Below are positions 33,188 to 43,610 of a stretch of DNA of 64,000 bases, piece by piece. This stretch comes from Hericium rajendrae (Eukaryota > Basidiomycota > Agaricomycetes > Russulales > Hericiaceae). The stretch's first letter is position 1. Every line of letters begins with the position of its first letter. The position numbers were made by a program, and so were the translations under genes. The DNA is taken from the NCBI GenBank assembly GCA_033439255.1, contig CM065879.1, positions 1,344,501 to 1,408,500 on the forward strand, in the 5' to 3' direction. The notes under the pieces are model-generated. The model was not told where the DNA came from. It searched no databases and was given only the letters and a program-made list of their open reading frames with translations.

Positions 33188-33658
33188 GGTAGCGGATACT
33201 CTAACTCGTTGACCGAGAGAAAGAAAGGAGATCGTCCTAGAGTAAGAGCACCTGAGTGGTTTATATATGCCGCAATTTGCCGCATCTTCCCGTCATCGCG
33301 ATGCCTGCAGGCAGATGCCTCCTTACAGAGATCTGAACGCGAGGCAGACGAGGACAAAGGGATCAGGAACCACATGATCAACGGGGCAGCTCACCTTCCC
33401 GGCAACGTGTCCCCTACAAGAAAGGGGCGAGTACACAATCATCAAAGGTGTTGAGGTATACCTAGCCGCGGACGACATTCGGATATCGTTCATGCAAATC
33501 CACACCTGCGTGAAGAAGGAAAAAATCGCCTCGATCGCGGCATCATAGACATTTTTGGCAGTACTGAAGACATCGATACATAGCATGGCGCATACTCCCC
33601 GCTCCCCACCATACTCCCCCTGGCTCGAGACAACCTACGCTCTCGCAAGCTCGCGCAC
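33188..33658. other. Intergenic between two - strand genes
   Basis: Promoter of the unknown gene and 3' flank of RPS17. No gene is seen. Confidence 0.5.
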
Positions 33659-34615
33659 TTAGGCGCGGCCAGCGCCAGGGACGTTCCGCCGCGGGCCCCG
33701 GCCTGGGCGCTCGGGCACCACGATAACGGGGTTCTCGACCTGCACCGGCAGCGAGTCGAAGTTGAGGTGCGCAAGCAGCAACTACACGAGCACCATGAGC
33801 ACGCGCGAAACCGCAAAGCGGAGGGGCTGGACGGACCTTGGTCTGCGGGTCGACGACGAGGCCGGAGACGGACGTGTCGAGGGCGGAGACCTCGGGGACG
33901 TAGCTGTCCTTCCGCTCGCGCTCCTCCTCCTGGAGCTTGAACGAGATGCCGCGGACGGGGCCGCGCTGGATGCGCCTCATCAGATGCGTCGTGAAGCCGC
34001 TGATCTTGTTGCGCAGGCGTTTTGAGGGCACGACGGCGACTTCGTCGATGATGCGCTTGTTGGTGTGGAAGTCGAGGGTGAGGCGGGGGTAGCTATAGGG
34101 GTGTCTGATTAGCGCTTCTGCTGGGAATTTGACCGCGGTTGCACTCCTAGTGGTTTCTCGACTCCTCCGGACAAAATAAGGCAGAAAGACGGATACTCAC
34201 TACTTCTCAATGAGAACACGAGAAGCCCGCTTGGTGGTCTTGGTGCGAACACGGCCCTACACAACCCAAGCAAACCAAAGATCAGCATCCCGCCCTCTTC
34301 GAACCTAGCATTTTCAAGCGCACCATATTGAAGGATAGCTAGAAAAGAAAAGATGAGGCGGGGCGTAAGTTCAGCAGGGGTCGTGCGTCGTCGGTGGTGG
34401 CGTCCGTCTACAGCTCCCACTGCGAAGACACCGGCAACGCCCGGGTGGCTGAATGCAGCTGTACAGTTCTCCGCCACACCTTCCGAAAGCGGCACCCCCT
34501 CCCCGCCAGCAAAATCCCGCCTGCCCCGTTCATCTGTACAGTTCCCGTCCCCCGGCGCCCCCTCAAGGTGAATATCTCTCTAGTCGTCGCGGCGGCGCGA
34601 GCGGCGGCGCACCAT
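33659..34615 (-). CDS. RPS17: 40S ribosomal protein eS17
   Basis: Four coding exons (34613-34615, 34201-34256, 33837-34092, 33659-33781) encode 145 residues of eS17, a component of the small ribosomal subunit near the mRNA channel. The match is nearly complete: [80 protein letters not shown] and the tail [13 protein letters not shown]. The first coding exon is the ATG alone, followed by a 356-nt intron; long first introns right after the start codon are common in fungal ribosomal protein genes. The gene stands head to head with RPS22, with 154 bp between the two ATGs. Expression is expected to be high and constitutive. Confidence 0.95.
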
Positions 34616-34769
34616 GGTCGACTCTTGAACGAGGAGGACGCCGTGCAGGCTCGTCTTGACTCGCGCTTTCCGTAGCGCGACACTCAGACGAGCGATGCAA
34701 GTGCTTACATTTTCTTTTGACGTATGTAGACTCTTCCCCCTTCGACTTGCCTTCCCATTATCCGTCAAG
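34616..34769. promoter_or_regulatory. Bidirectional promoter of RPS17 and RPS22
   Basis: Only 154 bp separate the start codons of two small-subunit ribosomal protein genes pointing away from each other. They must share regulatory sequence, and matched output of both would fit ribosome assembly. I see no TATA box. Confidence 0.7.
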
Positions 34770-35540
34770 ATGGTCCGCATCTCTGTCCTGGTGCGTGCTA
34801 ATATTTATGTCCTGAAGTATTGCGTCTGACGGGCGTGCAGAACGACTGCCTGAACAACATTGTCAATGCTGAGCGCCGTGGCAAGCGCCAGGTGCTCATC
34901 CGCCCCTCGTCGAAGGTCGTCGTGAAGTTTCTCCAGGTCATGCAGCGCCATGGTATGTCTCTTCTTTCTTGCGCCATCTCTTTTCTTCTACGATACGATA
35001 CTTTACTCGCGTGAGCTCGGAGTGATAACTACGATCGACGAGGTTTCGCCTCCACCCGCCCCTCGTTTTAACGCTCCGAAAAAATGACTGTCTCTATCTA
35101 ACCATACAACACATTTCCATTTACCACGGATCTGGGTTCACTACGGAGACTACATTTTCACAATTTTCGCTCTCGCATTCTCCTGGTTCGGCATCTTTAC
35201 GGAGGCTGACCTGGTTGTGACTTGCAGGCTACATCGGCGAGTTCGAGATTGTCGATGATCACCGCTCTGGCAAGATTGTCGTGCAGCTAAACGGGCGCCT
35301 GAATAAGACGGGTGTCATTTCACCGCGCTTCAACGTGCAAGTCACCCAGATCGAGTCGTGGGTCAACTTGCTCCTCCCGTCGCGTGCATTCGGTTACATC
35401 ATCCTGGTACGTGTCGTGTTTCCTGTCAGGCTATTAGCGCCTGACGATGCAATGTATAGACCACGTCATCGGGTATCCTCGACCACGAAGAAGCGCGTCG
35501 CAAAAACGTCGGAGGCAAGATTCTGGGCTACGTGTACTAG
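34770..35540 (+). CDS. RPS22: 40S ribosomal protein uS8 (S15a/S22)
   Basis: Four exons (34770-34790, 34841-34952, 35228-35406, 35460-35540) give exactly 130 residues, the standard length of uS8. This protein binds helix 21 of 18S rRNA in the platform of the small subunit. The sequence reads [40 protein letters not shown], the [20 protein letters not shown] core and the [20 protein letters not shown] tail with the final LGYVY. The 275-nt second intron is the longest in this gene. It shares its promoter with RPS17. No break is seen. Confidence 0.97.
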
Positions 35541-35912
35541 ATGTCTTACAAGTGGCGACCGTGCATCCCGCCATCTGAGAGTTCTCCATAGGGAGAGCTG
35601 GGCGGATATGATCCTTAGGGTAGAAAATACATGCATATGCACCGACCATACATGTTGTGTATCATTTGAGCCAGTGTAGCAATGACAGCGTATGGACAAT
35701 GGAAGTGTGAAAATGAGCGGGCGCGCAGCCGCTCGGCGGCGGGTGCCGAATAAGGCAGGACAACGCGCGTGTTTGATTTGTCTCCGTGTCTCCCGCTGCT
35801 CCCCTCACCGGCCCCCACTCCTCCTCCCCCTTTCCTCCTCCTTCCCTGTCCCTCCTCAGGTCTCAGACATACCCCTCACCTACCTACCATTAACCCCCAT
35901 AGCGACTAGAGC
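35541..35912. other. Intergenic with pyrimidine-rich promoter tract
   Basis: The last 100 bases before the next ATG hold a CT-rich run (CCTCCTCCCCCTTTCCTCC around 35818-35836), a common feature of fungal promoters and 5' leaders. No gene is seen. Confidence 0.55.
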
Positions 35913-37234
35913 ATGTCGCTGCCCGCAAACGACGCCTTCACCCTTGCGCTGTCGCACTCAGACTCCCCGTCACGCAGATCCTCCCGCTCCCGCTCGATCA
36001 CCCGCTCCCCCAGCCCCAAAATCGCCTTCGCAGCCCCCGCGGCCGAGGCGAAGCGCCGCCCAGGCACCCGCCGCCGTGTACCCAAGGGTGGCGTCGAGGG
36101 GGTGGGCAGGGAGTCGGTGAAAGAGGAGACGCTGCAGGAGATCAGCGAGGCAGACGATGCGCTTGAGGTCGAGCGCAGGCGGCCAAACGGGAAGGCGGTT
36201 GTGGAGGACAAGAAGGACAAGAAGATAGACTGGGAGATCCCTCGCAAGGTCTTGCATTCGTCTATTGGTGCGTCGCGTGACACTGCCCCAACGACCCGTC
36301 CCCAACTCTTTCGGTTTGTGTTGCGAGTTTACTGACGTAGGACGCAGGCTTTCTGACGCTGTGGCTCTACACGTCGCATGGCTCGCCACAGCGCGTCGTT
36401 GCCGTCCTCGCAGGCACGCTCTGCATCATCGTACCCGCAGATGTGCTGCGCCTCAACTCGCCCGCCTTTGAGCGTATCTACGAACGATGCGTCGGCTTCC
36501 TCATGCGCGAGAGCGAAAAGGTGTGTTTTCTCTGCATCCTTCATACTTGAACTCAACCCGCGCAGAAATCGTCCAACGGCGTGATATGGTACATCCTTGG
36601 TGTCCTCTTCGTGCTTGCATTTTACCCCCTCGACATCGCCGTGATGTCGATCATGATGTACGACCTTCCTTCTCCTTCGCAGCTCATTTAATTAATCTGA
36701 ACACCACACAGCCTGTCCTGGGCCGATACCGCCGCCTCGACCTTCGGCCGCCTCTGGGGACGCTACACGCCCCCGCTCCCCGCGCGCGTGCTCGGTCTGC
36801 CCCTTGCGCCGCGCAAATCCCTCGCGGGCTTTGTCGCCGCATCCATTACAGGCGCCGCTATCGCGATTGCGTTCTGGGCGGCCATCGGCCACGGCGACGT
36901 GCGCTCGAGCTGGGACTGGCAGGAAGGCGTCGTTAGAGCCGGCCTGGACAACAGCGAGCTGGGCTCGGCGGTGCGCAAATCACTGCGCGAGGCCGGGTGG
37001 GAAGGCGTCAGTACTGCGGGATGGAAGGGATTGGCGGCCATGGGTGCTGTAACGGGCATGGTGACTGCGATCGCGGAGGCTTTAGGTGCGACTTTTTTTA
37101 CGCGGTTGGTGGCTTGGGCTCATAACTTTTGGTTCGCAGATTTGGGTTCGCTGGACGATAACCTGACGCTGCCGATCATCGCAGGCGGCGCCATCTGGGG
37201 CTTCCTCAAGTTCCTCTCCTGGTTCTCGTTTTAA
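35913..37234 (+). CDS. DGK1: CTP-dependent diacylglycerol kinase-like protein (DGK1/SEC59 family)
   Basis: Five exons (35913-36267, 36348-36520, 36566-36657, 36712-37085, 37140-37234) encode 362 residues. The family uses CTP to phosphorylate diacylglycerol (or polyprenols) in the ER/nuclear envelope; DGK1 makes phosphatidate and opposes the phosphatidate phosphatase PAH1. After about 110 polar residues rich in S, R and K, the membrane part starts at the signature IPRKVLHSSIGFLTLWLY, followed by helices such as VVAVLAGTLCIIVPADVLRL and NGVIWYILGVLFVLAFYPLD, then the conserved LSWADTAASTFGRLWGRYTP and RKSLAGFVAASITGA. The end LTLPIIAGGAIWGFLKF is also typical. The order DGK1 versus another family member is by overall likeness to fungal DGK1 and is not proven. 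The gene looks intact. Confidence 0.87.
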
Positions 37235-37909
37235 AATCGTTGGCTCCGCCTCTTTCGTCCGACATTCGCAAGAGAGACTGCACTAGATCTCTCTGATCAA
37301 CTCCCGCTCCGTTGCATGCACCATAGCTTCCACCCTGACGATATCTACTAGATCTGATTTACCTTACGCCTCTGCCTACGATTCATATCCACCCTCCGCC
37401 CGCATATATACCACTGCGGATTTTACTTATTTATGCACGTCCCCCTGCTTCCTCCATCCCATCCCGTACTTACACCAGCAACGATTTTGTTTTCTCTTCT
37501 TTACCTACTTGCACCCAGTAGTGGACCTACCATTACCTTTGCACGCTGCCTACTTGGATTATGCATGCACGAAAGTCACGAATACATACGTACTTACTTA
37601 GTTCCAATTGTCATGCCGCTGTTTCATGCCTTCGACGATGTAGGTTGTGCGATTGCGATTATTGTACCTACTGTTGTAGAACGGGCACCGCGGTATATAT
37701 TCATACTTAGCATTGTGCGTGATGATATTTCGCTGTTCAAAGATTGAGTAGAGCATGCATTGCATCGTACATCCACTAGATAGTCGTGGTATGAATATGG
37801 ACAGACCAAAAAGAACAAAGACGAAAGCTAGATAAAGCAGATACACCCCTCCTCCCATACATCGTCATATGTCCCTCCCCTCTGCCCCCATGTGGTGATC
37901 GCAACTCGA
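37235..37909. other. Convergent intergenic region
   Basis: This AT-rich 3' flank lies between two genes reading toward each other. No coding motif is seen. Confidence 0.5.
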
Positions 37910-38984
37910 CTACCCAGTTGCCGCCGCGCCGCCGCGCCCCATATGCCGCCGCCAGCCCCCGACAGAACTATGCGAGCTCCAAAACGAGTCGTACGTGAGC
38001 GGCGCGCCCGCCCCGCCCCCGCCCGCGGCCGTCGCGACGTCGAACGTCTTGTACGCAGCCGGGAGCGCCTGCGCAGACGGAATAACATGCGCCGTGGGCG
38101 GCGGCTGCGACTGGCCGGGATTTGGAGGCGGGGGTCCTGAGTTGGGCGGTGCCGCGGCGTGCGTGTAGAGGGACGGGACGAAGGGCGAGGGAGGTGGCGC
38201 GAAGGGCGAGGGCGACAGCGCGTCGGGCGGCGGGTGCGGCGGCGGCGCGAAGGGCGACAGCATCACCTGGTCCGGCGCGGGGGTGCTCGGCTCTGCGGGC
38301 ACGTCGGGCGGCGGACGCATCGTGCAGTCGGACGCCTGCGGGGACGGCAGCGACCCCGCCCCCGAGCCCGACGCCTGGCTCGCGGGCCCGACGTGCGTCT
38401 CGGCCGTGCTCGCCTGTGACGACGTGAACGAGGACCTGGGCGTGGGCGCGGAAGGCAGCAGCGGTGTCGACGGCGGCGGCGGCTCTTCCTTCTGGTGCTG
38501 GAACATGTTCACGTCGACGATGTGCGGGGTGCTGTGCACGGGCGCGGGGTACGAGATCGGCGGCGGGCCGGGCGCCGGCTTGGCGTGCGGGCGCGGGAGC
38601 GGCGGCTTGAGGCGGCCTTTCTGCGAGGAGTGGTGGAAGTAGAGGTTCTCGACCTCGTTGAGGTTTTGGCGTTGCTGGTGGAGGGAGTGAGAGGGGGTGG
38701 GTGGGAGGGGTGGGAGGGGTGCTTACCCAGCCGTAGTCGACTTTGAGGCGGGCGTATTGCAGGCGCAGCTGGAGCTGCTTTGATAGCTGGGTAGCGGGGG
38801 GTCAAGAGAGAAATAGCATATCGTCATTTGGGGACGTGCGGGTGTATGATATGTGCACAATGAGTATGACATTGGTTGGATATAAATGTGGACCCACATG
38901 TGCCGCCTTTGCCTTTTCCATGGAGGCTTTTTTGCGCCTTTCGTCGTCCATGCGGGCTAGGTTCACAGGATTTGTGGTCACCAT
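37910..38984 (-). CDS. Proline-rich protein of unknown function (303 aa)
   Basis: Three exons (38898-38984, 38727-38786, 37910-38674) encode 303 residues. The only well-ordered part is N-terminal: a basic helix NLARMDDERRKKASMEKAKA, then LSKQLQLRLQYARLKVDYGW and QRQNLNEVENLYFHHS, which look like one helix and a short binding motif; I recall similar stretches in uncharacterised basidiomycete proteins. The remaining two hundred residues are low in complexity and rich in proline, serine and alanine, so probably disordered. A nuclear adaptor or regulator is possible but unproven. The exon junctions are in phase 0 and no break is present. Confidence 0.6.
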
Positions 38985-39626
38985 GACACAGCATCAACTG
39001 GACACCCTCACGAGCACGAAAGCTAAGCTGAACGACCAGCAGAGCAGAGAGGGCGACGAGAAGACACAAGGTCGTCGTGTGGCTTGCCAGGCGCTCGTCA
39101 ATTGGCGCCCGACGCGAAGTTTCTAACGTGTTTGCATCACATGATCCCTAGCCCGAGGCGGGTGGACGTCCGTCGACGACCGATGGTGGCGATGGCACCC
39201 TGAATAGTCCTTGCACATATATTGGAGTACACGCAGAGAAATGATGCCGAAAGGAAAGTATGCGATAGATAATACAGCATTAGGGATATGTACAAAACCG
39301 TACACCTACAGGGTGGGATGGCAGAAGAACACAATGTCGAATCAAGCCCGGGGTTAAAGAGTAACGAAACAGTCCAGTACGATGAGAGAGAAAGAGAGAA
39401 TGGATAGCTAGGACCAAATAAGTTAGATGGAGGAACTACATGATGAGGTCGATGGTTGACATACTTCAGATGGTTCGCGCAGCGGGCTGTGGCGAACATG
39501 GGAGACGAATGAGGGTTTTTTAACTGACACCATGGCTGCTATGACACAGGCCCCAAGAAGCGTCCTCGTCCGGCTCATCAGAAGAAGGTCATCTAAAGCA
39601 CGAACATTCTAGATGGCAACATCACA
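38985..39626. other. Intergenic, no gene seen
   Basis: Flank of two - strand genes. A short + strand reading, GPKKRPRPAHQKKVI then stop near 39595, could be a terminal exon but no upstream exons support it. Confidence 0.45.
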
Positions 39627-40251
39627 CTAAGACGAAGGAGAAGCGGCGGCATCCTCCTTCTCCACCGCCGCCTTCTCATCCTCCTCAAGCCAACTCTCCT
39701 CGACCGTCGCGCGCACGCGGCGCACATACTCCTTCATGTTCTCGCGGTAGAGCTGCGCGGCCTCCGCGTTTGCGGGGCTGTTGGGGTTAGGGTCGTGGAG
39801 AAGACTCTGGATGCTCGTGAGGATGGCGGCGACGTCGTATGTAGGCGACCAGCGGTTTTGCAGGATGTCGAGACAGAGTTCGCCGTTCGCGTACACGTTC
39901 GGATGGAACATACGCGAGAGGAATTTCACGGTCGGCGGCTTGTTTGGGTATGACTCGTCGAAGGTGAGCAGCAGCTTGAACGTGCCGTCCTCAAACGGCG
40001 TTTCCGCTGAAGCGGGTCAGTTTGAGGTGATCGATCGGTTGAGAACAGGGTGAGACGTACCTGGACCGAAAATGACCGCATTCCAGAGCATGATGTTGTC
40101 GGGACATGGGCTACCAGAAATGCCACCAGGCGGGTCGCTGGACAGCCGCTTGAAATCGCGAATGAGGCGTCGTCTGCAGTTGGTAGACTATAGATGGGAT
40201 GAACAAGTAAGCTCAGACACTATCGTAGACATCCAGCAGCATTCTTACCAT
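39627..40251 (-). CDS. UBC2: Ubiquitin-conjugating enzyme E2, RAD6/UBC2
   Basis: Three exons (40249-40251, 40061-40187, 39627-40006) encode 169 residues. RAD6 with RAD18 or BRE1 ubiquitinates PCNA and histone H2B, so it acts in DNA-damage tolerance and transcription in the nucleus, and in N-end rule degradation with UBR1. The E2 core is complete: [40 protein letters not shown], the HPN motif in [10 protein letters not shown], and the active-site C88 in GELCLDIL, the same number as in yeast. The [20 protein letters not shown] box is RAD6-specific. An acidic C-terminal tail ([15 protein letters not shown]) follows, as in yeast RAD6, which needs it for histone work. The first exon contains only the ATG. 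Confidence 0.95.
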
Positions 40252-40440
40252 GATTAATGTAGTGGATAGTCGAGGGGAAGGGTTGACGGCAGCCCACGAC
40301 TCGCAGTACGAGCAGGACAGCCTCTTTGTCAGCACCTGAATTGGGTTTAGGTTAAGTTCCGCACATCCTTATCAGATAAGATGCACATCTGCTTGAATCC
40401 GCTGGGAGGCCTGACGTTCCTTCTCTCCACACGCTTGAGC

Positions 40441-41287
40441 ATGGTCGTCCGCCGCTGCTCAGCAGCACCTCTAGCCTCATGTTCAACATATACATCAACG
40501 GCACAACACTGTCGTGCATTCGCGTTTCGTTCCTTCTCGTCAAGCGCAGCAAGACTCGCAACCCACTATGACACCCTCTCCATCCCAAATAATGCAACCA
40601 AGAGCCAGATCAAGGTACGCTGTGGTTCGTATCTATCGTGCAGCTCATTGACATTCTGTTCAATTCAGTCGAGCTTCTATAAGGTCGGCGACCGACGAAA
40701 ATTACTCCCGCTTGACGCGTCTGATATCTTCAGATTTAGCTCAGCAAGAAATACCATCCCGACGTGAACAAGGACCCAGGCGCAAAGGATAGATTCTCCG
40801 CACTCAGCGAAGCATACTCCATCCTCGTTGACGACCGACAGAGGTGAGTCTCTCTATTTCCCTTCGTAAATTCCATTCTGAACCCTCTCACAGACGCGCA
40901 TACGACCGCACACTTGCCGCGGGCTCCTCCGCCGGCGCATACCATCCCGCCGCCGCCCACCACGAAGCCTACCATCCCGGCTACTGGAGCTACGAAACCC
41001 GCCACCGCCCAGGCGCCACGCACGCCTGGGAGCACCCGCGGCGGCGCTACGCAGAGTCGCACCACCCGCAAGCGCACCCACACCCGCACGCGTACCAGGC
41101 GCGCCAGCCCCACGCGGCCCCCAGCATGTCCTCGCGCGCCGCAGGCACGCCGCCGCGCACGGGGTGGCAGCGCACCGAGACGGACAAGGCGCACCACGTC
41201 TCGAGCTTCTGGCGCACGACGCAGGTGCTGGGCCTCATCGTGCTCATCACGGCGCTCAGCGGAGGCTGGCGCAGCGGGCCGCTGTAG
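40441..41287 (+). CDS. Mitochondrial J-domain protein with C-terminal membrane anchor
   Basis: Four exons (40441-40614, 40669-40683, 40740-40843, 40894-41287) encode 228 residues. The protein stimulates Hsp70 ATPase. The N-terminus ([15 protein letters not shown] ... [14 protein letters not shown]) is a typical mitochondrial presequence, and I start at 40441 for that reason although an in-frame ATG lies at 40381. The J-domain follows ([32 protein letters not shown]) with the HPD motif at residues 69-71, then [19 protein letters not shown]. The middle is rich in H, P and A. A hydrophobic segment [17 protein letters not shown] at the end suggests anchoring in the inner membrane. Exon 2 is only 15 nt, but it restores SSFYK of the domain exactly. 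Confidence 0.85.
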
Positions 41288-41377
41288 ATTATACACGTAG
41301 GTCGTTCGCCGAGCTGGCCTCGTAGACCGTAGATGTACATCATGATTATTGCGTGGAACACGATTGAGTGTGTTCTA

Positions 41378-43134
41378 CTAAGTAAGCTCTACCGCGGTGC
41401 CCAGCGTATCCGTATCCTGCTTCTCCTTCTCCCGCAGTATCCGCCCCTTCCCACGCGCCCTCTCGACCTGCGCCCACGCCGCCCGCGCCGCCCCAAACAC
41501 GCGCATCCGCCCATCATACGCCGCGTCGAATCTGGCGACCTCCGCCGTGAATGATTCCGGCCGGTCTGCAAGCACGCGCCGGACGCCCGCGAAGAACGCG
41601 TCGAGCACGCAGAGGTTGTGCGCCGCGAGCAGCGCATGCGCGGACATCTCGTGCGTGTGCAGGAGATGATGCACGTATGCGCGCGTGAACGGCGTGCTGG
41701 GGTGCGGCGGGAGCGCGCCGTCGAGCGTGTCGTGTTGGATGATGGCGGAGGCTGGCGGCTGCGCAGGCGCGCACGCCATGCACGGACAACGCACACCGTC
41801 CGGCGTGGTGAACGCGTCCGCGAAGGGCGAGAAGTCGTGTGCGTGCCGGGAGTCGTAGAGGTTGTGCCCGAGGTCGCGCGCGTTGTCGTCCGTGGGGGCG
41901 GGGAACGTGAAGTCGAGCGCGACGCCGATGTCAGCGGCGCGCTGCGCCCAGTGCGCGTCGAAGACGTCGATGCCGATGTCCCGGATGAGGACGAGCATCT
42001 CGTGCGGCGAGCCCGCGGAATGCACGAAGCGCGGCTTGCCGTGCGGGAGAGGCGCCAGCGAGGCGTGGAGGAGCGGTGGGAGCTGCCCGAGCGCGTCGAG
42101 AGAGGGCACGTTCGGCATCGGGTCCAACCCGCTAACCGCCATTTTGAGGTTGCTGGGAGCCGAGGAGGACAGCGCGGGGGACGAGGCGATGGAAAGTGCT
42201 TTGTGGAGGGGAATGAGGTCAAAGGTGTAGCCTGCAACGCCTTCGTCGAGCGTTTTGAACGGCTTGACGGCTTCGGCTTCTTTGTTGTAGAGCGGCTCCA
42301 GGAGGGTATGTGAGAAGCCCTGGCGCGCGGCGGGATTCGTGCCGCCGACCATGTGCACGAGAACGTTTAAATGAGCGGACTGAATTTCGTCGTCAGAGGC
42401 CGAGGGGAGGGGCTGCAAGAGCGTGGCGAGCCACCGCGCGGAGCGCTCGATGCTCTTTTCCGTGCGCTTCTGCGAGATGGGGCCGGCGGTGAAGGGAATG
42501 TCTGTAAGAGCCACGACGATGTCTGGATTGCATGCGAGCACCGAATCTCGCCAATCCTCCGATGTCACCTGCAGCAAACGCCAGAAAAGTCAGATTACGC
42601 GTGAAGCAAAGTCTGCGGTCGGACTTGCCTTCCTGACGCCGCGCAGGCAATACGCAGAGACAAAGTCGTATCCGTTCGCGGGCATCTCTCGCCCGTCGAA
42701 CGGGTCGCGCAGTGCCATCGTCAGCACATGTCGGTCGGTCTTGAACCCGAGGAATTGATGCAGCGGGTGCGTGCCGGGGTACAGGGTCGGTATGGGCGGA
42801 TTGCGCTCCAGACTATCAAGTTAATGGGTATGCGTAGAGCGTATCGCGCTGGCAATTCAATCAGGCGACATATGGGGAGGGGTGGGAGCGCTTACAAGGA
42901 CTCGAAGGGGACGTGCACCCAGCGGACGGCTGGCGTCTTGAGCACGCTGTCGCGCGAGAGATGCGGGACGAGACCGCGGGATGTGCAGGACATGATCCCA
43001 GGCGTGGCTATTTGCAGAGGGGGAGAATGGTCGGGGCGTTGGAGGGTGATTTGTCCCAGCCTGGGACCGAAGGCTTCAGAGGAGCCAGAAGAGAGCGTGA
43101 ATGAGAGCGCTGATCGTGGTCTTTCTGGAGACAT
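41378..43134 (-). CDS. QTRT2: Queuine tRNA-ribosyltransferase accessory subunit 2
   Basis: Three exons (42896-43134, 42629-42812, 41378-42568) give 537 residues. QTRT2 pairs with the catalytic subunit QTRT1 to put queuine, taken from outside, into the wobble position of tRNAs for Asp, Asn, His and Tyr, at the outer mitochondrial membrane. Landmarks: RPDHSPPLQIATPGIMSCTS and GLVPHLSRD at the start, DPFDGREMPANGYDFVSAYC, a TIM-barrel part with NPDIVVALTDIPF, PRFVHSAGSPHEMLVLIRDI and DVFDAHWAQRAADIGVALDF, and the zinc motif C402-P-C404-x2-C407 with a later histidine. The catalytic aspartate pair of QTRT1 is not expected here. The second intron begins GC, not GT (GCAAGT...CTGCAG), a rare but valid form. 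No break is seen. Confidence 0.9.
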
Positions 43135-43610
43135 GATAGTTTTACGAAGAGCAGAGTTTCGATGGGCGAGATGTACAAAGTTGAATTTGATGCGATGAGC
43201 CAGGGTGATCCTTGGGTATACTTGGCTCTCGAGCTCGGTGAACTTTGAAGCACCGATGGACGCGACGGATGCGATGTCTAGATTGCCGTGATTTTGGGTC
43301 TTAGTACCAGATATTGTGCTTGAAGCCGTGGATGTGATCTGGATACAAGTATGTCTTGATCGTTCGGTGAGAAAGACATCGAGACGCGCAAAGCAAAACG
43401 CGAAAGTTAATTCTGCATAACTACACGTGACAAAATATAAGTGTCATGTGCTCTTCGCGTGGAAGATTTGCTGGTGTTTGTTCGCCCGTAGAGTTCCCGC
43501 CAGTACGAAGTGTAAGTTCTCAAGACTCAACCAACCCGTCAGGATACCCACATAGGGCTGTTCGTTGCCCATCTTCACTTTCATTTCAAAGTTTTCTTTC
43601 TTCTCGAGCC
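43135..43610. other. Divergent promoter region
   Basis: 476 bp between QTRT2 (reading left) and the coiled-coil gene (reading right). No gene is seen. Confidence 0.5.

Noticed and set aside
39540-39597. Lysine-rich + reading GPKKRPRPAHQKKVI, possible last exon of a small ribosomal-type gene
   Set aside because: No upstream exon or known family supports it; mentioned only as intergenic content.
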